A stretch of DNA of 64,000 bases from Gammaproteobacteria bacterium. GTDB lineage: Bacteria; Pseudomonadota; Gammaproteobacteria; SZUA-229. The stretch is from the NCBI GenBank assembly GCA_013041745.1, contig JABDRN010000018.1, positions 1 through 64,000 of the forward strand, read 5' to 3'. Below, piece by piece: positions 10,016 through 17,969 of this stretch. Within the stretch, counting starts at the first letter, position 1, and each line of letters begins with the position of its first letter. The notes under the pieces are model-generated. The model worked only from the letters and a program-made list of their open reading frames with translations, was not told where the DNA came from and searched no databases. The translations under genes and the position numbers were made by a program.

Positions 10016-10105
10016 ATGAGATCTCCGGATGACTTACCAGGGCCGATTATTAATACGGGCGATCAGTTTCGATATCGGCCTGATGTGTTGTCGCAGACCT
10101 ACTGA
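10016..10105 (+). CDS. Possible 29-residue mini-ORF between adaptor and permease
   Basis: ATG at 10016 preceded by AAGG (10005-10008) opens a 29-codon frame ending at TGA 10103-10105. The peptide begins MRSPDDLPGPIIN and has no signal peptide or membrane segment. It could be a real small gene, a leader, or chance; nothing else supports it. Confidence 0.2.
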   Translation: MRSPDDLPGPIINTGDQFRYRPDVLSQTY

Positions 10106-10161
10106 GCGACTGCTAAAAGTGAAAAAATAATAGCCAGAATAATATGAGCGATTGTTAGAAA

Positions 10162-13100
10162 ATGACTGATGAACTGGATAAAAATCAAAACGATAGTGAC
10201 GATTTGAATGGTGATGTAAAGCCACCCGCCTCCACCGACGGCAGAGATCTTGGCCTGGCGGGTACGATAGCAAAAACGTTTATCAATTCACCTGTCACCC
10301 CGATGTTACTGATTGCGACATTACTCATCGGCCTGAGCGGATTGATATTTACACCACGGCAGGAAGATCCCCAGATATCGGTGCCTATGATCGATATCTT
10401 CGTCTCATATCCCGGCACCTCGGCGCAGCAGGTGGAAAGCCTGGTCACTGATCCGTTGGAGAGGTTGATGGACGAGATCCCCGGGGTCCGCCATACATTC
10501 TCTGCTACCCAGCGCGGTAATGCGATAGTCACCGTCCAGTTTTACGTTGGTGAGAACCTGGGTGAATCCATCGTCAAGGTCACCGATAAGATTAATTCAA
10601 ACATGGATATGATGCCGCCGGATGTAATGCCTCCTCTGGTAAAACCGGTGGCGATCGATGATGTGCCGGCGGTGGCCGTTACCCTGTGGTCGAAGGAAGT
10701 CGATGACAGTACTTTACGGATCCTCGGTAACGATGTTCTACAGGAGCTTGGCCAGGTAAAGAATACTGGTAAAGGTTTTGTGGTCGCAGGCCGCTCGGAC
10801 CAGATTCGCGTCGAAGTATTACCGGAGCGCTTAGCGGGTTACGGTATCAGTCTGCAACAGGTGGCGGGTGCTATTACTGTCGCTAATACCCAGAAGAATG
10901 TCGGTGCGGTCGAAGCGGGCAGTAAATCATTTACCGTCTACTCGGGTTCTTTCCTGCGTACCGCCGATGATATCAAACGCCTGGTGGTCGGTATGAACCA
11001 GGGTTCACCAGTGTTCATGCGAGATGTTGCTGAGGTCTATCATGGTCCTGAAGATGCCAGGAATATCTCCTCTTATTACGCAGGGCCAGCCTATGAAGGC
11101 ATCGAGCGACCAGTGGGTGATCCTGCGGTTACCGTAGCGATCGCAAAGAAAGAAGGTACCAATGGCGTTACCGTTTCTAAAGCGATCCTGAAAAAGCTGG
11201 AAGAATTAAAAGGTACCATCATCCCGGATAATGTTTATGTAGAGATTACCCGTGACTATGGTAAGTCCGCCAACGACAAGGTAAATGAGCTACTGGCTGC
11301 GATGTTCGAGGCCACAGCGGCTGTTGCTATATTGTGTTTGATCGGCCTGGGTTTCCGTGCTGCATTCGTCGTGGTAACTGTGATACCAGTTGTTATCCTT
11401 ATCACTATCTGGTGGGCCTGGATGGTCGATTACACTATCGACAGGGTCAGTATGTTCGCACTGATTTTCTCTATCGGTATCCTGGTTGATGATGCTACCG
11501 TGGTGGTGGAAAACATATTCAGACACTGGTTGATCAAGGGTCGAACTACTTTACCTGACGCGGTAGATGCGGTCCGAGAGGTTGGTAATCCCACCATCCT
11601 GGCGACATTTACCATTATCGCCGCCTTGCTGCCTATGGGCTGGGTGAGCGGTATGATGGGCCCCTACATGCGTCCGATTCCGGTAATGGGCGCTTCAGCG
11701 ATGTTCTTCTCGCTGGTCGCAGCTTTCATCTTCACACCGTGGTTTGCCGTTCGAGTCCGCCCACAACTTGACGCGCTGGAAAAAGCAGAGAAGCGAGAAG
11801 AGAAGACGCGAAAGTTCGTGGCAGCTATATATCGCCCGCTTATCATGCCGCTGGTGAACAGCCGCAAACTTGGGATTATATTTCTTATCAGCGTGATCGC
11901 GGTTACTGCGATGACGATGTTACTGTTTTACCCGACGCAATGGGTCGCGGTTAAGATGCTGCCATTTGATAACAAACCGGAGTTTAGCGTAATCATCAAT
12001 ATGCCCGAGGGTACGGCGATGCCTGTGACCGCTAACCTGGCGCATGATCTCGCCGTTGCGCTTAACGAGATGCCTGAAGTAGAAGCGATACAGACTTATG
12101 CAGGTACCGCGCAGCCGTTCAACTTCAATGGTATGGTGCGACACTACTACCTGAGGAAGCAACCCTGGCATGGTGAACTGCTGGTGCTGTTAAAAGAGAA
12201 GCATGACCGTGAAAAAAGCAGTCACCAGATAGCAGAAGAAGCGCGTGCCATGCTGACGCCGATTGCAAAAAAAGCCGGTGGTCGAATTGCTATCGTAGAG
12301 ATGCCGCCTGGACCGCCGGTACTGCAAACTGTCGTTGCCGAAATTCATGGACCTGATGCAGAAACTCGACGCGAAGTAGCGAACAAGATGACAGAGTTTT
12401 TTGAACAGGCCGAAGGTGTCGTCGATGTTGATAACATGATGAATGAACCATCGCTGCACTGGCGTTTTGAAGTCAACAAGGAAAAAGCAATACGCAGAGG
12501 AGTCACGGTAGACAGTATCAATGGCACCCTGGCTATGGCCATGGGCGGCTTCAAGCTGGGCGATGTGAAACGTGCATCGGTCATCGAACCAACATTTATC
12601 GTTGTCCAGGTGCCGATGGCGACACGTTCCCAGGTGAACCAGTTGAGTAACCTGCCGATGGTAACATCGGATGGCACTATCATACCCCTGGGTGAGTTAG
12701 GTCGCTTCGTCCTCGAAGAAAATGAGCCGATTATCTGGCATAAAGATCTGCGTAATGTCGAGTTTGTTACCGGCGAGATGGAAGGCCGTCTCGGTGCGCC
12801 GATCTACGGTATGTTTAATGTTGAAGCGTTTTCTGATCAATACACCACACCGGATGGCGTCATCATGGAAGGTATGCCGATGAACCTGATCGGTCCGCCT
12901 AGCACTGATACCAAATCGGGCTTCGAGTGGACCGGGGAATGGACCGTTACCTTCGAAACATTCCGCGACATGGGTCTTGCTTTCATGGCGGCGCTGGTAT
13001 TGATCTACGGTTTGATCGTCTGGGAATTTCGTGACTTCGCCCTGGCTGGCCTCATCATGTCACCGATCCCGCTTACCATGATCGGTATCGTGCCTGGTCA

Positions 13101-14265
13101 CTGGTTTCATGGTGCTGAATTTACAGCGACTTCTATGATCGGCATGATCGCTCTGGGCGGTATTATCGTGCGTCAGTCTATCCTGATCGTCGAGTTTGTG
13201 AAGATCGAAGTGTCTAAAGGTATCCCGGTGAGAGAGGCGGCTGTCAACGGTGCTGAAATACGTATGCGTCCGATCTTCATTACTTCTCTGACATTGATGG
13301 CTGGCGCTTTTGCTATCCTGAATGATCCGATCTTTAATGGTATGGCTATCAGCCTGTTATGGGGTGCTGGCGTTGGTACATTAATGGCTGTTATCGTGAT
13401 ACCGCTAGGCTGTATCAGTGTGCGTGAAAACTTCTACTTTGTAGAGTCGGCGTCGGGTGAAAGGATTATCAGTGAGAAATTTGCCGAGATTGAGGGTGAG
13501 AGTCCCGAGCAGCTGAATGCAGCTGAGACCGAGTATAAAACGCCATTATGGATGAAGGTATACGGTGTCATCGTTGGAATCTTCGGCTGGATTTTTGTTA
13601 TCGGACAGATGATTTTCAATATCTTACGTATGCTGTTCGGTATGGTCATGGGTATGTTCGGTTCTGATTCGACACCTCCTCCATCCTCGACACCACCGCC
13701 CACGGCTCCGTCTACGCCTCCTCCTGCGCCACCGGCTACTCCGCCCCCTGTCACTACTGATGATAAATCAGAAACTGGGGCTAAGGGTAAATCTGATGAT
13801 AAGCCCGTGGCGAGCAAGAAGGTGGCTGCTGAAAAACCGGCCGTTAAAAAAGCACCGGTCAAGAAAGAAGCGCCTGAAAAAGCACCGGTCACGAAAGAAG
13901 TGCCTGAAAAAGCAACGGTGAAAAAGGTGGCAGCCAAGAAGCAGGCACCCGTTAAAGAACAAGTACCTAAAGAGACAGTGGCTGAGAAACCAGTGCCGGC
14001 AAAATCTGAGCCAGTCAAGGCTGCACCAAAACAGGTTGAACAAAAACAGGCTGAAACTGAGCAAAAAGAACCTGTAAAACAAGTGCCTGTTAATAAAGTC
14101 GCGGTTAAAAAGAAAACGATAGCCAAGAAAGTTGCTAAAAAGAAAGCGACCAGTAAGGTTGTTGCTGAAAAGATTGCTGTTAAAAAAATTGCCGTCAAGA
14201 AAGCACCGTCAAAGAAAACGTCACCGCGAGGTCGCCGGGGAATACGGTTGAAAGACGAGACTTAG
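10162..14265 (+). CDS. RND efflux permease with long Pro and Lys/Ala-rich cytoplasmic tail
   Basis: Inner-membrane proton-driven RND transporter. The first membrane helix is preceded by an acidic 30-residue N-terminus; the TM4 proton-relay motif reads GILVDDATVVVENI with the aspartates at 443-444. The two-fold repeat of membrane and periplasmic domains is intact to about residue 1110. The protein is 1367 residues, far longer than the usual 1030-1100. After an extra hydrophobic segment (about 1135-1160) comes a Pro/Ser/Thr stretch (about 1172-1195) and about 170 residues built from Lys, Ala, Val, Pro and Glu (KKAPVKKEAPEKAPV-like units), ending in PRGRRGIRLKDET. RND C-termini are cytoplasmic, so the tail should face the nucleoid. 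Paired with the adaptor upstream. Substrate unknown. Confidence 0.93.
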   Translation: MTDELDKNQNDSDDLNGDVKPPASTDGRDLGLAGTIAKTFINSPVTPMLLIATLLIGLSGLIFTPRQEDPQISVPMIDIFVSYPGTSAQQVESLVTDPLERLMDEIPGVRHTFSATQRGNAIVTVQFYVGENLGESIVKVTDKINSNMDMMPPDVMPPLVKPVAIDDVPAVAVTLWSKEVDDSTLRILGNDVLQELGQVKNTGKGFVVAGRSDQIRVEVLPERLAGYGISLQQVAGAITVANTQKNVGAVEAGSKSFTVYSGSFLRTADDIKRLVVGMNQGSPVFMRDVAEVYHGPEDARNISSYYAGPAYEGIERPVGDPAVTVAIAKKEGTNGVTVSKAILKKLEELKGTIIPDNVYVEITRDYGKSANDKVNELLAAMFEATAAVAILCLIGLGFRAAFVVVTVIPVVILITIWWAWMVDYTIDRVSMFALIFSIGILVDDATVVVENIFRHWLIKGRTTLPDAVDAVREVGNPTILATFTIIAALLPMGWVSGMMGPYMRPIPVMGASAMFFSLVAAFIFTPWFAVRVRPQLDALEKAEKREEKTRKFVAAIYRPLIMPLVNSRKLGIIFLISVIAVTAMTMLLFYPTQWVAVKMLPFDNKPEFSVIINMPEGTAMPVTANLAHDLAVALNEMPEVEAIQTYAGTAQPFNFNGMVRHYYLRKQPWHGELLVLLKEKHDREKSSHQIAEEARAMLTPIAKKAGGRIAIVEMPPGPPVLQTVVAEIHGPDAETRREVANKMTEFFEQAEGVVDVDNMMNEPSLHWRFEVNKEKAIRRGVTVDSINGTLAMAMGGFKLGDVKRASVIEPTFIVVQVPMATRSQVNQLSNLPMVTSDGTIIPLGELGRFVLEENEPIIWHKDLRNVEFVTGEMEGRLGAPIYGMFNVEAFSDQYTTPDGVIMEGMPMNLIGPPSTDTKSGFEWTGEWTVTFETFRDMGLAFMAALVLIYGLIVWEFRDFALAGLIMSPIPLTMIGIVPGHWFHGAEFTATSMIGMIALGGIIVRQSILIVEFVKIEVSKGIPVREAAVNGAEIRMRPIFITSLTLMAGAFAILNDPIFNGMAISLLWGAGVGTLMAVIVIPLGCISVRENFYFVESASGERIISEKFAEIEGESPEQLNAAETEYKTPLWMKVYGVIVGIFGWIFVIGQMIFNILRMLFGMVMGMFGSDSTPPPSSTPPPTAPSTPPPAPPATPPPVTTDDKSETGAKGKSDDKPVASKKVAAEKPAVKKAPVKKEAPEKAPVTKEVPEKATVKKVAAKKQAPVKEQVPKETVAEKPVPAKSEPVKAAPKQVEQKQAETEQKEPVKQVPVNKVAVKKKTIAKKVAKKKATSKVVAEKIAVKKIAVKKAPSKKTSPRGRRGIRLKDET

Positions 14266-14280
14266 TTAGTGAGGTCCATT

Positions 14281-14802
14281 ATGTATTTATGCCATAGTTT
14301 TGATTACCTAAAAAAAGCCTGTTATACAACGCTGCTAGTGGTTTTCTCGACAAACTTTCAGGTGCTTCAGGCAGCGGACGCTGCCGCGACAGGGCCAGGA
14401 GTTGCGCAGTCTGCCCCGAATGCGAATAACTCACGACAGAGAGCATATTATTTCCCTCGCTGGCCTGAGCGGAGCAATATACATAGAGTGGAGAGGGTGC
14501 CGCCGGCACCGCCGGGACCGTATATGTCATCGGCTATGACTCTAGACGGTTCTATAACGGAAAACTCACCATTTTCACGTGATCAGCGGTCTGCAAATCT
14601 ACCTGCTGGTGCCAGCGTCTCGAGATCAAAATTCAGTCCTGAGATTCCCTGGCCAAGTAATTCTGAAGCGCCTAATCGCTGGAAACCTGATACGGGTTAT
14701 CGCTATGCACCGCCAGGGATCGAAAACCAGGTATATCCTGTAGTACCTTCAAGTTATCGATACGGTTACAGCTATCCGGATATAAGCCGGCCAGCCCGAT
14801 GA
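14281..14802 (+). CDS. Secreted low-complexity Pro/Ser/Tyr-rich protein
   Basis: Not recognised. A signal peptide (hydrophobic TTLLVVFSTNFQVLQA before ADA) leads a 150-residue disordered region rich in Pro, Ser, Asn, Arg and Tyr, including RVERVPPAPPGPY and a Tyr-rich end (GYRYAPPG, SSYRYGYSYPD). No cysteine lies in the mature part. ATG 14281 is chosen because GAGG lies 7 bp before it; a GTG at 14269 in the same frame is possible. It starts only 15 bp after the permease stop, so it is probably cotranscribed with the pump and exported to the same compartment. Its composition resembles that of the two secreted proteins downstream, but there is no clear alignment. Confidence 0.7.
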   Translation: MYLCHSFDYLKKACYTTLLVVFSTNFQVLQAADAAATGPGVAQSAPNANNSRQRAYYFPRWPERSNIHRVERVPPAPPGPYMSSAMTLDGSITENSPFSRDQRSANLPAGASVSRSKFSPEIPWPSNSEAPNRWKPDTGYRYAPPGIENQVYPVVPSSYRYGYSYPDISRPAR

Positions 14803-15042
14803 GACAGCCAGTCTATGGCGCCAGCCGCCAGCCGCAACAGGATATCATGGCAGCCATCGATATATGATATTGAATAGTGCAATGCAGCGGTGTTACCCCG
14901 GGGATAGTGATGGCATTGTTCTGAAATCTAACCCTGATTTATCTGTACGGTATTAATTAATAAATCGAAAGAAAAGAGTGAAAATTGGTAAAATGTATTG
15001 TCTGAGCTAAGGTAAGTATTAGATCTTTTCAGAGTATGTTTT

Positions 15043-15717
15043 ATGCAGTACAGGTTTATACACAATAAATTATTTACAGGCCGGTCTATGGCTGGTGGGA
15101 TGTTTAGCTTACTGATGATAATGGTTTCACCTGTGAAAGCTGACGATGGCAGTTCTCTGTATCCAGTTCAAGAAATAGCTGAAAAATCTAATCCCTGGGC
15201 CTTACCTCAACAGCAGGAAAGGCGGCCCGGGTATCAGCAGCAGCCGTATAGAGGGCAGACCCAGCCTGATGATAGTCGAGGACCATCTCAGCCGTCTCAT
15301 CAGTGGCAACCACCGAGGGATCGCTTCGTCACTCCTTCGTTTCTCGAGTCCTTAAAAAAACAGCAGCAACAGTATCAGGTCATGCCGGAAAACCGTCAAC
15401 AGCCACAAGGTGGGCGTAACCCGTGGCGGTCAGGACCATCATTACCTGGGCAGGGGGCTTATGGTTATCCATCATATGGCAGCGGTACGGTTAATCCATT
15501 GTATGACGCACCGGCGGTATCGCCATGGGGTGACGGTGCCGATGTCCTGCTCCGTGGCGAATCATTTCCTATGGTCCCAAGTGAGGCGCTCGGCGGTCTG
15601 CCGCCGATGCATGTGCCATCATTTGGCATGAAAAATTTTAAAAACAGTGAATCTGAAGAGCCTAGTGAGGTTTATGAAGGCAATGTTTTTAACCCGTTTA
15701 CGTTTTTACCCGATTGA
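15043..15717 (+). CDS. Secreted Gln/Pro-rich protein
   Basis: Not recognised. A hydrophobic signal segment ends at VKA before DDGSS; the mature 190 residues are mostly disordered, dominated by Gln, Pro, Arg, Gly and Tyr (PGYQQQPYRGQTQPDD, KKQQQQYQVMPENRQQPQGG). A somewhat more ordered C-terminus contains GGLPPMHVPSFGMKNF and an acidic stretch, ending NPFTFLPD. Start at ATG 15043; ATG 15088 is also in frame and would still leave a signal peptide. It lies 240 bp after the previous gene and 155 bp before the sulfur globule-like gene, so it may be its own unit. Periplasmic or surface structural role is a guess. Confidence 0.65.
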   Translation: MQYRFIHNKLFTGRSMAGGMFSLLMIMVSPVKADDGSSLYPVQEIAEKSNPWALPQQQERRPGYQQQPYRGQTQPDDSRGPSQPSHQWQPPRDRFVTPSFLESLKKQQQQYQVMPENRQQPQGGRNPWRSGPSLPGQGAYGYPSYGSGTVNPLYDAPAVSPWGDGADVLLRGESFPMVPSEALGGLPPMHVPSFGMKNFKNSESEEPSEVYEGNVFNPFTFLPD

Positions 15718-15774
15718 AGTTACTTAACTTTAAGGTAATGGCTTCTATTGATTAACAGGCGTATAGTGTATAGA

Positions 15775-15803
15775 TTGTCGCTGAAAAAGTAGGCAATTAT
15801 ACA
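15775..15803 (+). promoter_or_regulatory. Candidate sigma-70 promoter of the sulfur globule-like gene
   Basis: TTGTCG (15775-15780) and TATACA (15798-15803) are separated by 17 bp. The predicted start, near 15810, falls just before the 5' hairpin at 15819, which makes the pair more credible. Confidence 0.5.
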
Positions 15804-15818
15804 GTTACAAGGTGTTGA

Positions 15819-15861
15819 GTTACTCCCTCGATTCAATGCCACCATTAACGAGGGTAGTAAC
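15819..15861 (+). promoter_or_regulatory. 5' UTR stem-loop directly before the ribosome binding site
   Basis: GTTACTCCCTCG (15819-15830) pairs with CGAGGGTAGTAAC (15849-15861): 12 base pairs with one bulged T and an 18-nt loop. The Shine-Dalgarno GAGG (15862-15865) follows at once and the ATG is 7 nt later. Such a stem near the 5' end is typical of stable messages for abundant proteins; a regulatory switch is the alternative. Confidence 0.6.
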
Positions 15862-15872
15862 GAGGTAATTAT

Positions 15873-16337
15873 ATGAAATCAATGATGAAAGTTGCTGCTA
15901 TGACCGCAGCATTAGGTTTTGCAGTAGCTCCTCTGTCAGCAAGTGCTGACTGGGATATGCCATGGGACAATAATAATAACAGCAGCAATAACTGGAATAA
16001 CAACAACCGTTGGAATAATGACGGTTATGGTTCTGGTTCTGGTTATGGCGACGGTTATGGCGATGGTTCTGGTGATGTCGATGGTAGCTTTAATTTTGGC
16101 ATGAGCGGTAAAGGAAGTGGCCGCGGTCGTGGTGATGCTCGTAATGAGTATTATGGTAATGGCTATAACAATATGGACAACCGTTGGGACAACCGTTGGG
16201 ACAATAACAGTGGTTACTATAATAACCGTGGTTATGGTCGTCCTTACTATGGTCCAGGCCCGGGTTACGGTTATGCTCCGCGCCCTTATGGTGCGCCACA
16301 GGCTGCACCACAGGCTGCACCTGCTCCAGCACAGTAA
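15873..16337 (+). CDS. Sulfur globule protein-like secreted Gly/Asn/Tyr-rich protein
   Basis: Likely structural protein of the envelope around periplasmic sulfur globules, by resemblance to Allochromatium vinosum Sgp proteins. A clean signal peptide ends ASA before DWDMPWDNN. The mature part is low complexity: Asn/Trp repeats, GYGDGYGDGSGD, then SFNFGMSGKGSGRGRGD at residues 72-88, the segment most like the Sgp FNxxMSGxGRGxG region, then NRWDNRWDNN, a Tyr/Pro/Gly stretch and PQAAPQAAPAPAQ. 154 residues suits the family. It is monocistronic: own promoter, 5' hairpin, strong Shine-Dalgarno and terminator at 16352. Low-complexity composition makes homology hard to prove by eye, so a similar extracellular matrix protein cannot be excluded. 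Confidence 0.75.
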   Translation: MKSMMKVAAMTAALGFAVAPLSASADWDMPWDNNNNSSNNWNNNNRWNNDGYGSGSGYGDGYGDGSGDVDGSFNFGMSGKGSGRGRGDARNEYYGNGYNNMDNRWDNRWDNNSGYYNNRGYGRPYYGPGPGYGYAPRPYGAPQAAPQAAPAPAQ

Positions 16338-16351
16338 CTTGAAATTGACAG

Positions 16352-16383
16352 GGCGGTGCCTTATGGGCACCGCCTTTTCTTTT
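16352..16383 (+). terminator. Rho-independent terminator of the sulfur globule-like gene
   Basis: GGCGGTGCC (16352-16360) and GGCACCGCC (16366-16374) form a perfect 9-bp stem with a 5-nt loop, followed by TTTTCTTTT. It separates the sulfur globule-like gene from the next gene, which starts at 16394. Confidence 0.9.
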
Positions 16384-16393
16384 ATAGATATCT

Positions 16394-17176
16394 ATGAAGT
16401 ACTCTACAACCATATTATTTTTGCTATGTACTGCCTACACTGCATTTCTGCAGGCCGCATCTTTTACTGCGGACGCTGTGCAGATCCGTGGCGAAAATAT
16501 CAGTCACGCCAAGATGTTCTGGTTAGATGGTAACGTGCGATTTGAATACACCGAAGATGGCGTGCCGATGGCACAGATTTTTGACAATAAGAACAACAAG
16601 ATAATCTGGCTGGATAACGAGAATAAATACTACCTGGAAAGGGAGATGCCAGAGAGTGAGAGAGTAACGACAGGAAGTAAAAATACAAAAACAAACGATC
16701 CGTGTAAACAGTTCGCTGATGCGGAATGTGTGTTTCTTAAAAAAACCAAGATAAATGGCAGAAAGGCTGATAAATGGCTTATCACATTGGATAATAATGG
16801 CCATGATTTTCATATTTTTCAATGGATAGATGAGAAGTATAAGAATATTCTGAGACAGGAAAACTCTGATGGATCAGGGTTAAGTGTGGCAATAAAAGAT
16901 GACCAGGAAATGAATGGTCGAAAAGTCAGGAAACTGACCATGATCGCGTTTAGCGCATCGGGCGAGCAGCAGCAGGGTACCCAGTGGTACGACAATGAAC
17001 TTGATATCGTGGTAAAGCAAGAATATCAAGATGATGTAATTGATGAGCTACGAAATATTGAAGTAGGTAAAGTGGACAAGTTACTGTTCTCGATACCAAA
17101 GGATTACGCTCTGTTCGATAGCAAGGTACAGACAGCGCAGCAGAATGAAACTGATTTACCAGTTAATGGAAATTAA
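16394..17176 (+). CDS. Secreted DUF4412/LolA-like protein
   Basis: Periplasmic protein of unknown role. A signal peptide ends LQA before ASFTADAV. The body has the feel of a LolA-like half-barrel (DUF4412 type): repeated strand pairs such as VRFEYTEDG, IIWLDNENKYYLEREMP, KADKWLITLDNN and a closing KVDKLLFSIPKDYALF. Two cysteines (DPCKQFADAEC) may form a disulfide. 260 residues. It follows the strong terminator, and 86 AT-rich bp separate it from the ParA gene, so it could head or precede that operon. It resembles the gene at 59264 in size and fold type but not closely in sequence. Assignment to DUF4412 is tentative. Confidence 0.6.
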   Translation: MKYSTTILFLLCTAYTAFLQAASFTADAVQIRGENISHAKMFWLDGNVRFEYTEDGVPMAQIFDNKNNKIIWLDNENKYYLEREMPESERVTTGSKNTKTNDPCKQFADAECVFLKKTKINGRKADKWLITLDNNGHDFHIFQWIDEKYKNILRQENSDGSGLSVAIKDDQEMNGRKVRKLTMIAFSASGEQQQGTQWYDNELDIVVKQEYQDDVIDELRNIEVGKVDKLLFSIPKDYALFDSKVQTAQQNETDLPVNGN

Positions 17177-17262
17177 ATTGACTACCTTATTGATATAAGT
17201 CATAAAGCATTGATATTAAAAATAATTATAATCTTAAAATTAGTATTATTGGGTAATCGTCT

Positions 17263-17889
17263 ATGATAACAGTCGTTGGAAATCTAAAGGGTGGTACGGG
17301 AAAAAGTACGGTTGCATTTAACCTGGCGGTCTGGCTCGCACATGATAAGGCCGGGGTGAAGGCATTTGACCTTGACCCGCAGTGTACACTGGTCGATGTT
17401 GGTGAAGTCAGAGTCGAGGATGGCTATGAACCGTCTTTCGAGGTTTCCACTGACCTGGGTGAGCTGGAAGCACTGGCAAAAGATAAAAAAAACAAACAGC
17501 CGATTATTGTAGATATGAGTGCCACAAACATGTTTGCCATGGAAAAAGCCATTTCATTGGCAGACAGGGTGTTGATACCGATTCAGCCGAGTCAGGCCGA
17601 TATCTGGTCGACACAGCGTTTCCTGAAAATAGTAAACAATAATATCGATAAGAAAAAAACAGAAGTTCTGGGATTTCTTAATCGGGCTGATACACATATC
17701 GGTGTGCGCGAGACAGATGAAGCTGATCAGGCGCTACAGATGATGCAGGGCATAAAGGCCCTGGGTATACGCTTGCATCAGCGTACGGCCTACCGTCGTT
17801 CATTTAGCGAGGGGCTTGCTGTATTCGAGCTTGACCCGATGGGGAAAGCATCAAAAGAAATGAAGCAACTGGCGATTCTGCTAGATTAG
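17263..17889 (+). CDS. ParA/MinD-family positioning ATPase (orphan)
   Basis: Small ParA-type ATPase (208 residues, no N-terminal helix-turn-helix). The deviant Walker A KGGTGKST is at 9-16 with the signature lysine K9; Walker A' is FDLDPQ, and PIIVDMS is the Walker B-like strand. RTAYRRSFSEGLAVFE near the end is typical of the family. It opens a run of five genes (17263-22089). There is no ParB gene or parS-like repeat beside it, which argues against chromosome or plasmid segregation and for cargo positioning as in McdA, ParC or PpfA. The cargo is not known; the membrane proteins that follow are the obvious candidates for an adaptor. Confidence 0.88.
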   Translation: MITVVGNLKGGTGKSTVAFNLAVWLAHDKAGVKAFDLDPQCTLVDVGEVRVEDGYEPSFEVSTDLGELEALAKDKKNKQPIIVDMSATNMFAMEKAISLADRVLIPIQPSQADIWSTQRFLKIVNNNIDKKKTEVLGFLNRADTHIGVRETDEADQALQMMQGIKALGIRLHQRTAYRRSFSEGLAVFELDPMGKASKEMKQLAILLD

Positions 17890-17969
17890 TATTGGTCTAA
17901 CAGGTATCGCTCACTATCAAGTGCTGCAATGAGAAATTACTGATAATGTTGCGAGTCTAGAGGTTAATT

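Noticed and set aside
13434-14198. Long minus-strand frame of 254 codons
   Set aside because: Antisense shadow of the low-complexity permease tail, whose Lys and Ala codons give few stops on the other strand. No start signal or family resemblance.
8858-14265. Complete tripartite efflux operon
   Set aside because: Adaptor and permease are present but no outer-membrane factor gene lies within the window.
17177-17262. Possible promoter of the ParA operon
   Set aside because: TATAAT occurs at 17227-17232, but no -35 at 16-18 bp was found, and the AT-rich gap makes the match likely by chance.
17263-17889. Plasmid or chromosome partition locus
   Set aside because: No ParB, no parS-like repeats, no replication genes; the neighbours are membrane proteins.
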